A model generated the notes under the pieces. It did not search any database and had not been told where the DNA came from. It saw only the letters and a program-made list of their open reading frames with translations. The position numbers and the translations under genes are program-made. Below are positions 9,094 to 17,910 of a stretch of DNA of 64,000 nt, one piece after another; positions within the stretch are counted from its first letter, which is position 1, and each line of letters starts with the position of its first letter. Source of the DNA: Bacteroidales bacterium (GTDB lineage: Bacteria; Bacteroidota; Bacteroidia; Bacteroidales; Bacteroidaceae); NCBI GenBank assembly GCA_004555425.1, contig SFID01000001.1:16695-80694 (forward strand). Direction: 5' to 3'.

Positions 9094-10053
9094 ATGACCA
9101 CCCACGGCCAAGTAATCCGCAACACAGGCAGTCACTACGAAGTGCGCACAGACGATGGGCGCATAGTGCCCTGCCGCGTCAAGGGTAACTTTCGCCTGCG
9201 CGGCATCCGTTCGACCAATCCAGTGGCCGTTGGAGATGGAGTCACCATTACGATACCGGGCAACGAACTGGCCGCAGGCGAGGCCGCCTTTATCACAGAA
9301 ATCGACGAGCGCCGCAACTACATCATCCGCAAAGCCTCCAACCTCTCCAAACAAAGCCACATCCTCGCCGCAAATATTGACCAGGCATTGCTGGTGGTGA
9401 CTATCGCGCGCCCCGAAACCTCCACCACATTCATCGACCGCTTCCTGGCCTCCGCCGAAGCCTATCGCGTGCCCGTCATCCTCGGATTCAACAAAGCAGA
9501 CGATTGGCAAACCGACGAGGAGCGCGCCCGCGCCGAAGAACTTATGGCACTCTACGAAGCGATAGGCTACGAATGCTTCGCCCTCTCGGCCCTCCAAAAT
9601 ACAGGCATCGAAGCCCTGCGCGAGCGATTGGCTGGACGCATCACCCTCTTGGCTGGCCACAGCGGCGTGGGCAAGTCTACGTTGCTCAACCTCCTCGTGC
9701 CCGAGGCCCACGCACGTACAGCCGAAATCTCGGCAGTGCACGGAACGGGCATGCACACGACCACGTTCAGCGAACTCTTCGACCTGCCCAACCAGGCAGG
9801 CAGTCTCATCGATATACCAGGCATCAAGGGCTTTGGCACCTTCGATATGGAAATCGAGGAAGTGTCGCACTATTTCCGCGAAATCTTTGCCGTGGCCGAA
9901 GATTGCCGTTTCTCCAACTGCACCCATACGCGCGAGCCCGGATGTGCAGTGCTTGAAGCCGTAGAGCAAGGACGCATCGCCCTCTCGCGCTATGCCTCCT
10001 ACCTCTCTATGCTCGAGGACAAGGAGGAAGGCAAGTACCGCGCCGCCTTCTAG
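9094..10053 (+). CDS. rsgA: Ribosome small-subunit-dependent GTPase RsgA (YjeQ)
   Basis: This 319-aa circularly permuted GTPase has an N-terminal OB fold, then G4 (FNKAD), G1 (GHSGVGKST), G3 (DIPG) and a C-terminal zinc knuckle with [14 protein letters not shown]. RsgA acts in 30S maturation. The start ATG follows directly on a TCCTAAC repeat array and an A-rich stretch, so the repeat forms its immediate 5' leader. Confidence 0.96.
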   Translation: MTTHGQVIRNTGSHYEVRTDDGRIVPCRVKGNFRLRGIRSTNPVAVGDGVTITIPGNELAAGEAAFITEIDERRNYIIRKASNLSKQSHILAANIDQALLVVTIARPETSTTFIDRFLASAEAYRVPVILGFNKADDWQTDEERARAEELMALYEAIGYECFALSALQNTGIEALRERLAGRITLLAGHSGVGKSTLLNLLVPEAHARTAEISAVHGTGMHTTTFSELFDLPNQAGSLIDIPGIKGFGTFDMEIEEVSHYFREIFAVAEDCRFSNCTHTREPGCAVLEAVEQGRIALSRYASYLSMLEDKEEGKYRAAF

Positions 10054-10080
10054 CATTGCTCAATCATAAACCTCTCATTT

Positions 10081-10551
10081 ATGAACACGCTCATCATTAT
10101 TCTGATCCTCCTTGCGTTAGTATTGTTCGCGCTTGAGATTTTCGTTTTCCCTGGCTTTGGCATTTCAGGTATTGGCGGCATTGCCAGTTTGGGCAGTGCC
10201 ATATACCTTATATATAATGAGTATGGTGGCAACGCGGCCCTTGGCACGCTCGTAGCCTCTGGGCTGGTGCTGGCTCTCTGTATCTGGTGGGTGATGCGCT
10301 CAAAGGCCATTGAGCGTGTTTCTCTCAAGAGTACGATTGACAGCACAGCCGCCACGCAGGCCCAACTCTCCGTGAAGGTGGGCGACAAAGGAAAGGCCCT
10401 CACCCGTCTGGCCCTCATCGGCAACGCACGTATCAACGGACAGGTCGTGGAGGTGAAATCCTCGGGCGAATTCCTCTCGGAAGGCACACCGATACAGGTT
10501 ATCGCTGTCAACGAAGCCCTGATTATTGTCGAGGAACTCCACGAGGATTAA
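10081..10551 (+). CDS. NfeD-like membrane protein
   Basis: The 156-aa protein has about three N-terminal transmembrane segments (TLIIILILLALVLFALEIFV onward) and a C-terminal OB-fold-like domain (VGDKGKALTRLALIGNARINGQ), the layout of NfeD short forms. NfeD proteins usually partner a flotillin-like protein (FloA) encoded next door; no such gene is present here. It lies 27 bp after rsgA and may be co-transcribed with it. Confidence 0.85.
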   Translation: MNTLIIILILLALVLFALEIFVFPGFGISGIGGIASLGSAIYLIYNEYGGNAALGTLVASGLVLALCIWWVMRSKAIERVSLKSTIDSTAATQAQLSVKVGDKGKALTRLALIGNARINGQVVEVKSSGEFLSEGTPIQVIAVNEALIIVEELHED

Positions 10552-10665
10552 GGGCTGGGCACTTCGTCGCGCAGATAAGGCACTTGGTTTTTCCTCGGAG
10601 CAAGAAATCGGATCTGTCTGGTTCAAGAAACATAACGACTTTACTAATCTATAATTCTATCGCGT

Positions 10666-12540
10666 ATGAAAAAAACTCTACTCTCTTTACAGAGCGTGCT
10701 GTCGCGGTGCTGCCTATTGCTGGCACTCTTGGCCGTTTCCGTATCGGCCGTTGCACAGCAGGAAACGCTCAACTTCACCTATTTCCAACTGACGGAAGAA
10801 GAATCCGACGACTATCAGCAGCTCGGCCTGGGCGATAATTCCGTTGTGAATGAGGTATATAGCGTGGCCATCTTTGTGCCCGCAGAACTGGCAGGCAAGA
10901 AAATCGAAGAGGTTTCCTTCGTTGTCAATTCTCCCTCCAATGTGACGGATCTCAAGGTTTGGGCTTCTACCAAATTACCCTCGTCCGCTTCTGCCGCCAC
11001 CCTCTTCTGTCAGGACGTGACAGCCAGTGCGGATGTCAAGGAACGTATCTCCACGCAAATTGAAGGCGACCACGTGGTTCCGACCAAGGGATGCTACGTG
11101 GGCTATTCCTTGAAAGTGACCAGTATCGCGCTTTCCACTGGCAAGAATCCCGTAATTGTGGACCAAGGCCCAGGTTGTGCGGGTGGTTGCTTCATCAAAA
11201 CCTCTACCCTAATTACCGATTGGACGGATTTGGCGTTAGATTTGGATCTCAATACTTCAATAGCCGTCACCCTCACGGGCGAGAATTTCAACAGCAATGC
11301 GGCTAAGTTCCAATCTACGTCCTTCTCAGAAAAGGTTGCTCTAAAGGGAACTAATACGTCTGCCACAGTTTCCATATTCAACAATGGTTATCAACCGATT
11401 TCCTCCTTCTCCTATGTGCTGGAGAACCTTGCCACGAGCGAAACTTTCGCTGAGAAAACCATCAATCTCAGTGGCACGTCTGTCATCAAGCCTTATGTGG
11501 GTGACTACGTCCAACTTCCGATTCCCGCCAACACTGCTGGTTTCCACAATTACCGCTTCAAACTCACGAAGGTCAATGGCGTGGCCAACGAAATGACGAA
11601 GGATGTGACCCTGACGGGCAATGTTCTGTGTCTGAACAAGAGCGAGAAGCGCACAGTCCTTGAAGAGGAATTTACGGGAACTTGGTGCGGCTGGTGTCCG
11701 ATGGGTATTGTCGGAATGAATCGCTGTATGGAGCAATATCCTGACGATTGGATTGGCATTGCTATCCATGACGGTGATTATATCACGTCCAACGATTTCA
11801 AGCCCTTGGTGAACAAGGTGTCGGGATTTCCTTCCTGTTTCGTGGACCGTGCAGCGGACATCTATCCGCTTTATGTGGCGCAGTATATGCCGCAGTTCCT
11901 CCAAAATCCCTCTGAGGCTGCGCTCCGTGTGAACGCCTACTGGAACGAAACGCAAGACTCCATCATCGTTATCTCCGAGACCACGTTCAATGTGGACCGC
12001 GACGATGCTCCTTATGGCGTGGCCTACGTGCTCGTTGGCGATGATATCAACAGCGGTACTGCTGGTAAGCAAAACAACTACCTGAGTGGGCAAAGTTACA
12101 GCGATGCGGACCTGCAAGAATGGGCCAATAAGCCATCAAGAGTGACGATGAACTATGATCATGTGGGCATTGCTGCTCTCTCGATTATGGAAGGCGTGGA
12201 AGGCTCTATCCAAGCGCCCATCGTGGCAGGCCGCACGCAGAAGCACACGGCTTTGTTCGACATCACGGATGGCTTCCGCTCCACCAGGGGTGTGGAGATG
12301 ATTCAGGATGTTGACCGCCTGAGCGTTGTGGCTATACTTATCAACAGAAACAACGGCCGCGTAGTCAACGCCGCTAAGACAACTATTGCTGAATATGTGG
12401 CAGGAATTGAGAATCTGCAAGGCGAAGACACGCAAATCCTTGAGCACTACACCATCGATGGTAAGCGCACCAATGGTTTTGTCAAGGGTCTGAACATCCT
12501 CAAGTTGTCCAACGGCAAGGTTGTCAAGGTTCTCAAGTAA
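10666..12540 (+). CDS. Secreted Omp28-related, thioredoxin-fold protein with C-terminal sorting motif
   Basis: The 624-aa protein has a Sec signal peptide ending near SVAQQ-type residues (VSAVAQQ), a long beta-rich N-terminal half, and a thioredoxin-like region with EFTGTWCGWCPMG, a CxxC active site as in Omp28-related proteins. The C-terminus HYTIDGKRTNGFVKGLNILK resembles the short type IX sorting domains of Prevotella. This predicts export by the GldKLMN/PorP machinery encoded at 30.6-37.1 kb. The substrate of the thiol site is unknown. Confidence 0.82.
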   Translation: MKKTLLSLQSVLSRCCLLLALLAVSVSAVAQQETLNFTYFQLTEEESDDYQQLGLGDNSVVNEVYSVAIFVPAELAGKKIEEVSFVVNSPSNVTDLKVWASTKLPSSASAATLFCQDVTASADVKERISTQIEGDHVVPTKGCYVGYSLKVTSIALSTGKNPVIVDQGPGCAGGCFIKTSTLITDWTDLALDLDLNTSIAVTLTGENFNSNAAKFQSTSFSEKVALKGTNTSATVSIFNNGYQPISSFSYVLENLATSETFAEKTINLSGTSVIKPYVGDYVQLPIPANTAGFHNYRFKLTKVNGVANEMTKDVTLTGNVLCLNKSEKRTVLEEEFTGTWCGWCPMGIVGMNRCMEQYPDDWIGIAIHDGDYITSNDFKPLVNKVSGFPSCFVDRAADIYPLYVAQYMPQFLQNPSEAALRVNAYWNETQDSIIVISETTFNVDRDDAPYGVAYVLVGDDINSGTAGKQNNYLSGQSYSDADLQEWANKPSRVTMNYDHVGIAALSIMEGVEGSIQAPIVAGRTQKHTALFDITDGFRSTRGVEMIQDVDRLSVVAILINRNNGRVVNAAKTTIAEYVAGIENLQGEDTQILEHYTIDGKRTNGFVKGLNILKLSNGKVVKVLK

Positions 12541-12606
12541 CGCTCTGCCCGAACCAATTTCCCAGCAGGCTTTCCCATCCGCCTGCAAAGGGAAACCATA
12601 AAAATC

Positions 12607-12647
12607 AGCCAGGGGCTGTGTCTGCGCGACACGGCCCCTGGCTTTTT
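12607..12647 (+). terminator. Rho-independent terminator between convergent genes
   Basis: A 16-bp stem (12607-12622 with 12628-12643, one G-T pair) is followed by TTTTTCTT. ATTTTT is also present on the other strand's exit side, so it probably works in both directions for the Omp28-like gene and the permease gene. Confidence 0.85.
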
Positions 12648-12742
12648 CTTGGCTTCTCCCGAAATTCTTCTTCCGTCTCCTGAAATTCTTCTTCCGTTTC
12701 CCGAAATCCTTCGAACCTTGCGCTCTCTCCTTGGGTTAAAGT

Positions 12743-13750
12743 TTACCCGCGCTGTCCCTTGCGCATAATCAGCAATGCCACGGGGACGCCCACCAGGGCC
12801 GTAATGGCGTTGAGCGGGAGAACCATTCCTGCGCCGCCGATGAGGCTTATCAGATGGCAGGCAAGGGAGATGTCGGCTCCCCAAAGCAGGGTGGCGGGCA
12901 ACAGCAGGCGATGGTCGGCTGTGCGAAGCGTCAAGCGGGCCACGTGGGGCACGGCCAGACCGATGAAAGCGATAGGGCCGCACAGTGCGGTGCACACTGC
13001 ACAGAGTCCACCGCCCAAGGTGAGAATCGCCATCCGCAGGGGGCGCAGACGGTAACCCAGATTCTGCGCATAGGCATCGCCGAGCAGGAGCGCGTTGAGC
13101 GGTTTGCCCAGACACAATGACACCAGCAGACCCACGGCTACCAAAGCCGCGAAAACGGGCAAGGCATCTGTGCCCACACTCCCATACGAACCCATGCCCC
13201 AAACGACATAACTGCGCAGCCCATCGGCACTGGCGAAGAAACTCAGCAGGGTGACCACGGCTCCCACGGCGTAACTAATCATCACGCCCGCCACAAGCAG
13301 CATCAAGTGGTGGCGCAACACACTGGCGCAGATAGCCAGCACGACCATCACCCCTGCGGCACCGACAAATGCGCCGAGGCTGACCGTCAGCAGGCCGCCC
13401 GTTCCCACCACGCCGCCGCCCAGTGCACCGCCCATCAGGAGCAGACAAACGGCTGCGCCCAGCCCTGCGCCGGCATTGACGCCGAGGATGGAGGGATCGG
13501 CCAGGGGATTATCGAACACGGTCTGCATCAGCAGGCCTGCCACTCCCAATGCGCTGCCTGCCAATAGGGCCGTCAGCAGCGCGGGCAGGCGCAGTTCGCA
13601 CACGATGCTGTGCGCCAGCGGGTCGCTGCCTGCCGTCCCCATCATTGCCTCCCATACTTCGGCAGGCGCAATCCATTGGCTACCGCACAGCAAACCGCCC
13701 ACGAACAGTGCGGGCAGCAGGAGCAAGGGGAGGAGAAGGGAATGACGCAT
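12743..13750 (-). CDS. FecCD/BtuC-family ABC transporter permease
   Basis: This 335-aa polytopic protein of the iron-siderophore/vitamin B12 permease family contains the characteristic GSALGVAGLLMQTVFDNPLA and DPSILGVNAGAGLGA regions and GLAVPHVAR near the coupling helix. It lies downstream of a matching binding lipoprotein on the same strand. No ATPase subunit is encoded nearby; the downstream side meets a convergent gene. Substrate (haem, siderophore or cobalamin) cannot be decided. Confidence 0.9.
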   Translation of the reverse strand: MRHSLLLPLLLLPALFVGGLLCGSQWIAPAEVWEAMMGTAGSDPLAHSIVCELRLPALLTALLAGSALGVAGLLMQTVFDNPLADPSILGVNAGAGLGAAVCLLLMGGALGGGVVGTGGLLTVSLGAFVGAAGVMVVLAICASVLRHHLMLLVAGVMISYAVGAVVTLLSFFASADGLRSYVVWGMGSYGSVGTDALPVFAALVAVGLLVSLCLGKPLNALLLGDAYAQNLGYRLRPLRMAILTLGGGLCAVCTALCGPIAFIGLAVPHVARLTLRTADHRLLLPATLLWGADISLACHLISLIGGAGMVLPLNAITALVGVPVALLIMRKGQRG

Positions 13751-13792
13751 ATATTATATAATAGGTATAGGGTTATGTGCTTCTTCTGGATG

Positions 13793-13873
13793 ATCTAGAA
13801 TCTCTAGATTCTCTAGATTCTCTAGAATTTCTAGGAAATCTAGGAAATCTAGAAAATCTAGGAAATCCAGCCC
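13793..13873. repeat. TCTAGA-rich palindromic tract (family R4)
   Basis: Tandem degenerate units of TCTAGATTC and TCTAGGAAA lie in the spacer between the binding-protein and permease genes. Similar tracts are at 30385-30426 and 46497-46575. Confidence 0.75.
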
Positions 13874-13893
13874 GAGGGGAAAGCCCCTCCGAA

Positions 13894-15003
13894 TCACTGG
13901 CCCATCGGCTGATAATAGCGCGGCGAATAGCCAGGAAAAAGTTGCGGATGGCAGATGGCGGCCACGTCGCGCAGCAAATAGTCGGGATGGAAGGGTACTT
14001 CCTCATAATAGGCCGTGCGCAGGGTGTTGCAGGTATAGGCGCGGCCTCTCTGAAGGGCTGCAAAGCGTGCGTAGAGCGGTTGTTCGTCCACGAGTGTGCT
14101 TGCGGTGATGTCCTTGTCGGCTCCATATTTCAGCAGCCATACGTCGGCGTTGGCCCCTTTGGCCAGAACCGTTTCCAGCGAGAGGAAGATGCTGCCGCGG
14201 TCGCCGTTGTCGGCAAACACATAGCGGGCGCCTGCATCGGCAAAGAGGCTGGCGAGATAACTCCTGCCGCCGGGCATGGGCCACGAACCGCCTTGCACGT
14301 AGTCGCACAGGAGGCGGGGATGCTCGGGCGCGGCTTCTGCACAATGGCGAATGCTGTCGTACTGCTGCCTCACAGTTTCGAAGAGGCTGTCGGCGCGCTC
14401 GCCCTGTCCCACCAGTCGGCCGTAGAACCGCATCCATTCGGCGCGGCCCAGCGGCGTGTCTTCCATGTAGTCTGCGCAAAGTACGGCCGTGATGCCGCGC
14501 GGCAGGGCGGGCCCGCTGCTGCCTTCGTAGGGCGACACGAGGGCTACCTCGCTCTTGGTGCGGAGCATTCCTTCGCGGTCGGGCTGCATGGAAGAGCCTA
14601 TCGCTGTGATACGTCCATCGGCTAGGGCGCGCCGCAGCGTGTCGCTCATCACGTATTCGGCATCGGCCAAGGCTGCCACGCGCTGGCCTGCTCCGAGCTC
14701 GAAGAACAGGGCGGCATGAACGCTCGACAGCACCGTTGCTCGCTCCACGGGCACGGCTATGCGCTGTGCGCCGCGTACCAATATGCTGTCGGGGATAGCC
14801 ACTTTTTCAGCGCGGTCGGCCAAGAGGTATCGCCCCAGCGCCTCGCCATTCTTCCACGGGCTGCGCACCTCCACGTAGGTCCAGCCCGCGCCTTCCTCTA
14901 ACGTCAGCAGCGTGGCATAACGCATACCTGTGCCCTTCGTTTCTTCGCGAGGGGCACAGGCACAGAGGAGGAGGGGGATTAGGAGGAGGCTGATGCTGCG
15001 CAT
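13894..15003 (-). CDS. ABC transporter substrate-binding lipoprotein (FecB/BtuF-like)
   Basis: The 369-aa protein has a clear lipoprotein signal (LLLCAC, Cys16) and a periplasmic binding protein fold of the class III type: LSSVHAALFFELGAGQRVAALAD near the first lobe, VALVSPYEGSS and the long linker helix region, and RYVFADNGDRG in the second lobe. It pairs with the permease immediately downstream. In the diderm Bacteroidales it would sit on the inner membrane facing the periplasm and hand over an iron complex or cobalamin. Confidence 0.85.
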   Translation of the reverse strand: MRSISLLLIPLLLCACAPREETKGTGMRYATLLTLEEGAGWTYVEVRSPWKNGEALGRYLLADRAEKVAIPDSILVRGAQRIAVPVERATVLSSVHAALFFELGAGQRVAALADAEYVMSDTLRRALADGRITAIGSSMQPDREGMLRTKSEVALVSPYEGSSGPALPRGITAVLCADYMEDTPLGRAEWMRFYGRLVGQGERADSLFETVRQQYDSIRHCAEAAPEHPRLLCDYVQGGSWPMPGGRSYLASLFADAGARYVFADNGDRGSIFLSLETVLAKGANADVWLLKYGADKDITASTLVDEQPLYARFAALQRGRAYTCNTLRTAYYEEVPFHPDYLLRDVAAICHPQLFPGYSPRYYQPMGQ

Positions 15004-15117
15004 TTTTTCTTGTGGGGAGAGGATTTTAGAGGATTGGAGAGGAAGAAAGAGGAAGAAAGAGGAAGAAAGAGGATTGGAGAGGAAACTCCTAACTCCTAAT
15101 TCCTAACTCCTAACTAT
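15004..15117. repeat. AGAGGATT / TCCTAAC arrays between ansA and the binding-protein gene
   Basis: Units of AGAGGATTnn and AGAGGAAGAA are followed by TCCTAAC/TCCTAATTCC units. One edge touches the start codon of the binding lipoprotein and the other lies two bases from the ansA stop codon. Confidence 0.75.
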
Positions 15118-15119
15118 CT

Positions 15120-16163
15120 TCATTCCGTTAGCGTAATCTCGCCGGCGATGTCCGTGTTCATGAGTTCTATGATGCGCTCCTTCGAATAGCCGTGGCCTAG
15201 GAGGAACATGAGTTTCGTTACCACGCTTTCCATCGTGCTGTCGTAGCCATTGATGGCGCCCGCTTGCAGGAGTTGCAGGCCCGTTTCGTAGCGGCCCATC
15301 TCCACGGTGCCAGTGGAGCATTGCGTCACATTGACCAGGATGACGCCCTGTCGGTCGAGTTCGCGCAGGCGGTCGAAGAGCCAGGGCTTCTGCGGCGCGT
15401 TGCCCGAGCCGAACGTCTGCAGGATGACCGCCTTGATGCCTTGCTGCTGGAGGATGCCGTCGATGATTTCGCGCCGCATACCAGGGAAGAGCGTCAGGAT
15501 GAGAATGTTGCTGTCCATCAGATAGTGTGGGCAGAATGGGCGTGTGGGGTCGGGCCGGCGGATGAGGTGGGTGTCGTACTTGATATGAATGCCCGCCTTG
15601 GCCAGTGCGGGGAGGTTGTAGGAGCGGAAGGCGTTGAAGCCCTCGGCGTTAATCTTCGTCGTGCGGTTGCCGCGCAGCAGTTTGTTTTCGAAGAAGATGC
15701 ACACTTCGGGCACCATCGGCTGGCCGTCGGCCGTCTTGGCTGCTGCAATCTCAATGCTTGTCAGGAGGTTTTCCTTGCCGTCCGTGCGCAACTGGCCGAT
15801 GGGCAACTGCGAGCCAGTGAAGATGACGGGCTTGCCCAGATTCTCGAGCATGAAACTCAGGGCCGATGCCGTGAAGGCCATCGTGTCCGTGCCATGCAGG
15901 ATGACGAAACCATCGTAGCGGTCGTATTCCTTGCTAATGATCTGGGCAATCCTCACCCAGTATTTCGGCTCCATATCGCTCGAGTCGATGGGCGGGCCAA
16001 ACATGATGGAGTCGATATGAAAGTTGAACCGCTTGAGTTCGGGCACGTGCTGTTGGAACTGTTCCCAGTGGAAGTTCTCAAGCGCGCCCGTTTCGGGATT
16101 CTCAATCATACCAATGGTGCCACCCGTATAGATGAGCAAGATGGAAGGGGAGGGGTTGTTCAT
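15120..16163 (-). CDS. ansA: Type I L-asparaginase
   Basis: This 347-aa enzyme hydrolyses asparagine to aspartate and ammonia. It has the two threonine motifs YTGGTIGM (near residue 12) and LHGTDTM, and TGSQLPIG. There is no signal peptide with the start at 16163 (MNNPSPSILLIY), consistent with a cytoplasmic type I enzyme; upstream in-frame starts would add an unlikely hydrophobic extension. Its leader contains an R7 hairpin element. Confidence 0.94.
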   Translation of the reverse strand: MNNPSPSILLIYTGGTIGMIENPETGALENFHWEQFQQHVPELKRFNFHIDSIMFGPPIDSSDMEPKYWVRIAQIISKEYDRYDGFVILHGTDTMAFTASALSFMLENLGKPVIFTGSQLPIGQLRTDGKENLLTSIEIAAAKTADGQPMVPEVCIFFENKLLRGNRTTKINAEGFNAFRSYNLPALAKAGIHIKYDTHLIRRPDPTRPFCPHYLMDSNILILTLFPGMRREIIDGILQQQGIKAVILQTFGSGNAPQKPWLFDRLRELDRQGVILVNVTQCSTGTVEMGRYETGLQLLQAGAINGYDSTMESVVTKLMFLLGHGYSKERIIELMNTDIAGEITLTE

Positions 16164-16177
16164 AAGCAAAAGTAGCA

Positions 16178-16367
16178 GGTAGGGTCGATAAATTAGTATC
16201 AAGGGGAAGGCAGGGTCTCTATTCTGTTTGGATGTCGTCACGCCTCTCGCACCGTATCTTTTTGTTTTTCACTGAAATCACGTAGCCCGCTACGCTTCCT
16301 TATGGAAAACAAACATCTACGCCACGATAGCCGCGAATCCATCGCCAGTTCATTTATAGAACCTACC
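16178..16367. repeat. Hairpin element with GGTAGG...CCTACC ends (family R7), copy 1
   Basis: The 190-bp element has imperfect inverted ends (GGTAGGGTCGATAAATTA and TTTATAGAACCTACC) and inner arms around GATAGCCGCGAATCCATCGC, with the palindromic core GTAGCCCGCTACGC. It lies within the predicted ansA leader. Other copies are at 41013, 42586 and 60231. Confidence 0.75.
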
Positions 16368-16375
16368 TTAAGTTG

Positions 16376-16383
16376 CAAACTTA
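16376..16383 (-). promoter_or_regulatory. Probable -7 box for ansA
   Basis: TAAGTTTG on the minus strand matches TAnnTTTG. Transcription from here would give a ~200-nt leader made mostly of the R7 hairpin element. No consensus -33 box is seen. Confidence 0.4.
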
Positions 16384-16506
16384 CGAAAATAAACTGAAAC
16401 AGCCTGCCCGCTCGGCGAAAATCTGCGAATTTGGCCCACGGCTTCGTGTCACGGCTTCGTGTGAAGTGCCACGAAACAGCGGTCATAAGCCGCACCACTA
16501 CCCGCG

Positions 16507-16868
16507 CCTCGTAATATAACACATGGCAGAGGCTCGCGTGTGCAAAACTCGTCTTTTAACATTTCATGGATTGTTGCGAAATGTTAAAGGGATTTGCATT
16601 TCGCGGAAAAATATATTATCTTTGTACTAGCGAAGAGGAAAGAGTCCCAAACACGGGGTTTTTTCCTCTTTTTTTTGCCCCATATAAAGGAAGAAATACA
16701 TCGGAAGTAGAAAATTCTATATGCTTTTGCGGATTTTCTAAATGCTTTTGCGGAAATTTTCTTGGCTTTATCGGTGAGCGGATTGGCGATATAGAGATTT
16801 TTTCGCGGCCGAAAATATAAAAGATATTAAAAGTTTTCGCGCGAAAAAAGTTGGATTTAACATTTCGG
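16507..16868 (+). repeat. Promoter-terminator element, copy B (family R6)
   Basis: Same length (362 bp) and end sequences as copy A, in the opposite orientation. It has the CCTCGTAATATAACACAT end, an AACATTTC/GAAATGTT inverted repeat, promoter, hairpin and an AT-rich tail, and ends AACATTTCGG at the junction with cassette B. Confidence 0.8.
16630..16676 (+). ncRNA. Predicted ~45-nt hairpin RNA, copy B
   Basis: TTTG, 20 bp, then TATCTTTG (16617-16624) predicts a start near 16630. The arm 16635-16648 pairs with 16655-16668 over 14 pairs with a 6-nt loop, followed by eight T residues. Relative to copy A, one G-C pair is a G-T pair, keeping the stem. Confidence 0.6.
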
Positions 16869-17213
16869 GTAACTACTCAGGTTGCTCCAGATACCGAGTC
16901 AACGTGTGGCACTGCGGTGTGCGTTGTTTCTTTAAACACGAATCTTTCTAATTTTCCTAATCGCGCGGGGTAGAACCTCCAAGTAGGAGGTAATTCGATT
17001 CGTGTTTCTTTTAACACGAATCTTTCTAATTTTACTAATCGCGCGGGGTAAAACCTCCAAGTGGGCGTGTTAAAGAAACACGAATCGAATTGTTTCCTTG
17101 TTGGAGGCTAACCCCGCGCAATTAGAAAGATTCGTAAGATTCGTGTTAAAATAAATACCGCAAACCGAAGGTCCACACGTCGCCTCGCAATCTAGAACGA
17201 CCTGAGTAGTAAC
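16869..17213. repeat. Inverted-repeat-bounded cassette B (family R5)
   Basis: The 345-bp element starts GTAACTACTCAGG and ends CCTGAGTAGTAAC, with CATTTCGG directly outside on both sides. Inside are two ~50-bp direct copies (16935-16984 and 17013-17062) of a unit beginning AACACGAATCTTTCTAATTT, plus an inverted copy at about 17103-17150. Its right subterminal sequence GTTCTAGATTGCGAGGC (complement) matches the left side of cassette A, so the two are related at the ends but not inside. A further GTAACTACTCAGG follows at 17223. Confidence 0.75.
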
Positions 17214-17346
17214 CATTTCGGGGTAACTACTCAGGTAGACCCCGTGTTTACTATTCGTCCATATATTGCACCTGCCTAAATGCGAAACCGCAGGTTTGGG
17301 GCCGAGAAAATTGCGGTACAGGCAGAGATACCTCGGAGAAAATGTG

Positions 17347-17354
17347 TAATTTTG
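17347..17354 (+). promoter_or_regulatory. Probable -7 box for dut
   Basis: TAATTTTG matches TAnnTTTG and is 53 bp before the dut start. A -33 box is not evident. Confidence 0.4.
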
Positions 17355-17406
17355 CCCATTCCCTTAAAATGGAATAATAGCCCCTGCCAAGAATTATCCT
17401 TACGCT

Positions 17407-17838
17407 ATGAATGTAGAAATTGTCAACCATTCGCACCACGCCTTGCCCGACTACGCCACCCTCCTGAGCGCAGGCATGGACCTGCGTGCCAATCTTGAAT
17501 CCCCCATCACCCTTGCCCCGCTCGAGCGGCGCCTTATCCCCACGGGTTTGCACATTGCCCTGCCTGCTGGCTACGAGGCGCAGGTGCGGCCGCGCTCGGG
17601 CATGGCCCTCAAGCACGGCATCGGTGTGCTCAATTCGCCGGGCACGATTGACGCAGACTATCGCGGCGAAATCGGCATTATCCTGGTCAATCTCTCCAAC
17701 GAGCCCTTTGTTGTCAACGATGGCGACCGCATCGCCCAGATGGTCATTGCGCGCCACGAGCGCGTGGAGTGGGTGGCCGTGGAGAGCCTCGACGAGACCC
17801 AACGCGGTGCGGGCGGTTTCGGACATACGGGCCGTTGA
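17407..17838 (+). CDS. dut: dUTP diphosphatase
   Basis: The 143-aa trimeric dUTPase contains all five motifs in order: [35 protein letters not shown] and [10 protein letters not shown]. It converts dUTP to dUMP and keeps uracil out of DNA. It starts a same-strand run of dut, TPR lipoprotein, DUF4292 and EnvC-like genes, an order familiar from other Bacteroidales. Confidence 0.97.
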   Translation: MNVEIVNHSHHALPDYATLLSAGMDLRANLESPITLAPLERRLIPTGLHIALPAGYEAQVRPRSGMALKHGIGVLNSPGTIDADYRGEIGIILVNLSNEPFVVNDGDRIAQMVIARHERVEWVAVESLDETQRGAGGFGHTGR

Positions 17839-17910
17839 ATGTGCACCGCCGACCATGATTGCGGCCCTTGTGCTGGCTCTTTCATCCTCCCCCTAAAAAA
17901 GAATCCTATC

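Noticed and set aside
17839..17910. Start of the TPR gene directly after the dut stop
   Set aside because: It would put 24 residues before a clear lipoprotein signal peptide; the ATG at 17911 is a much better start.
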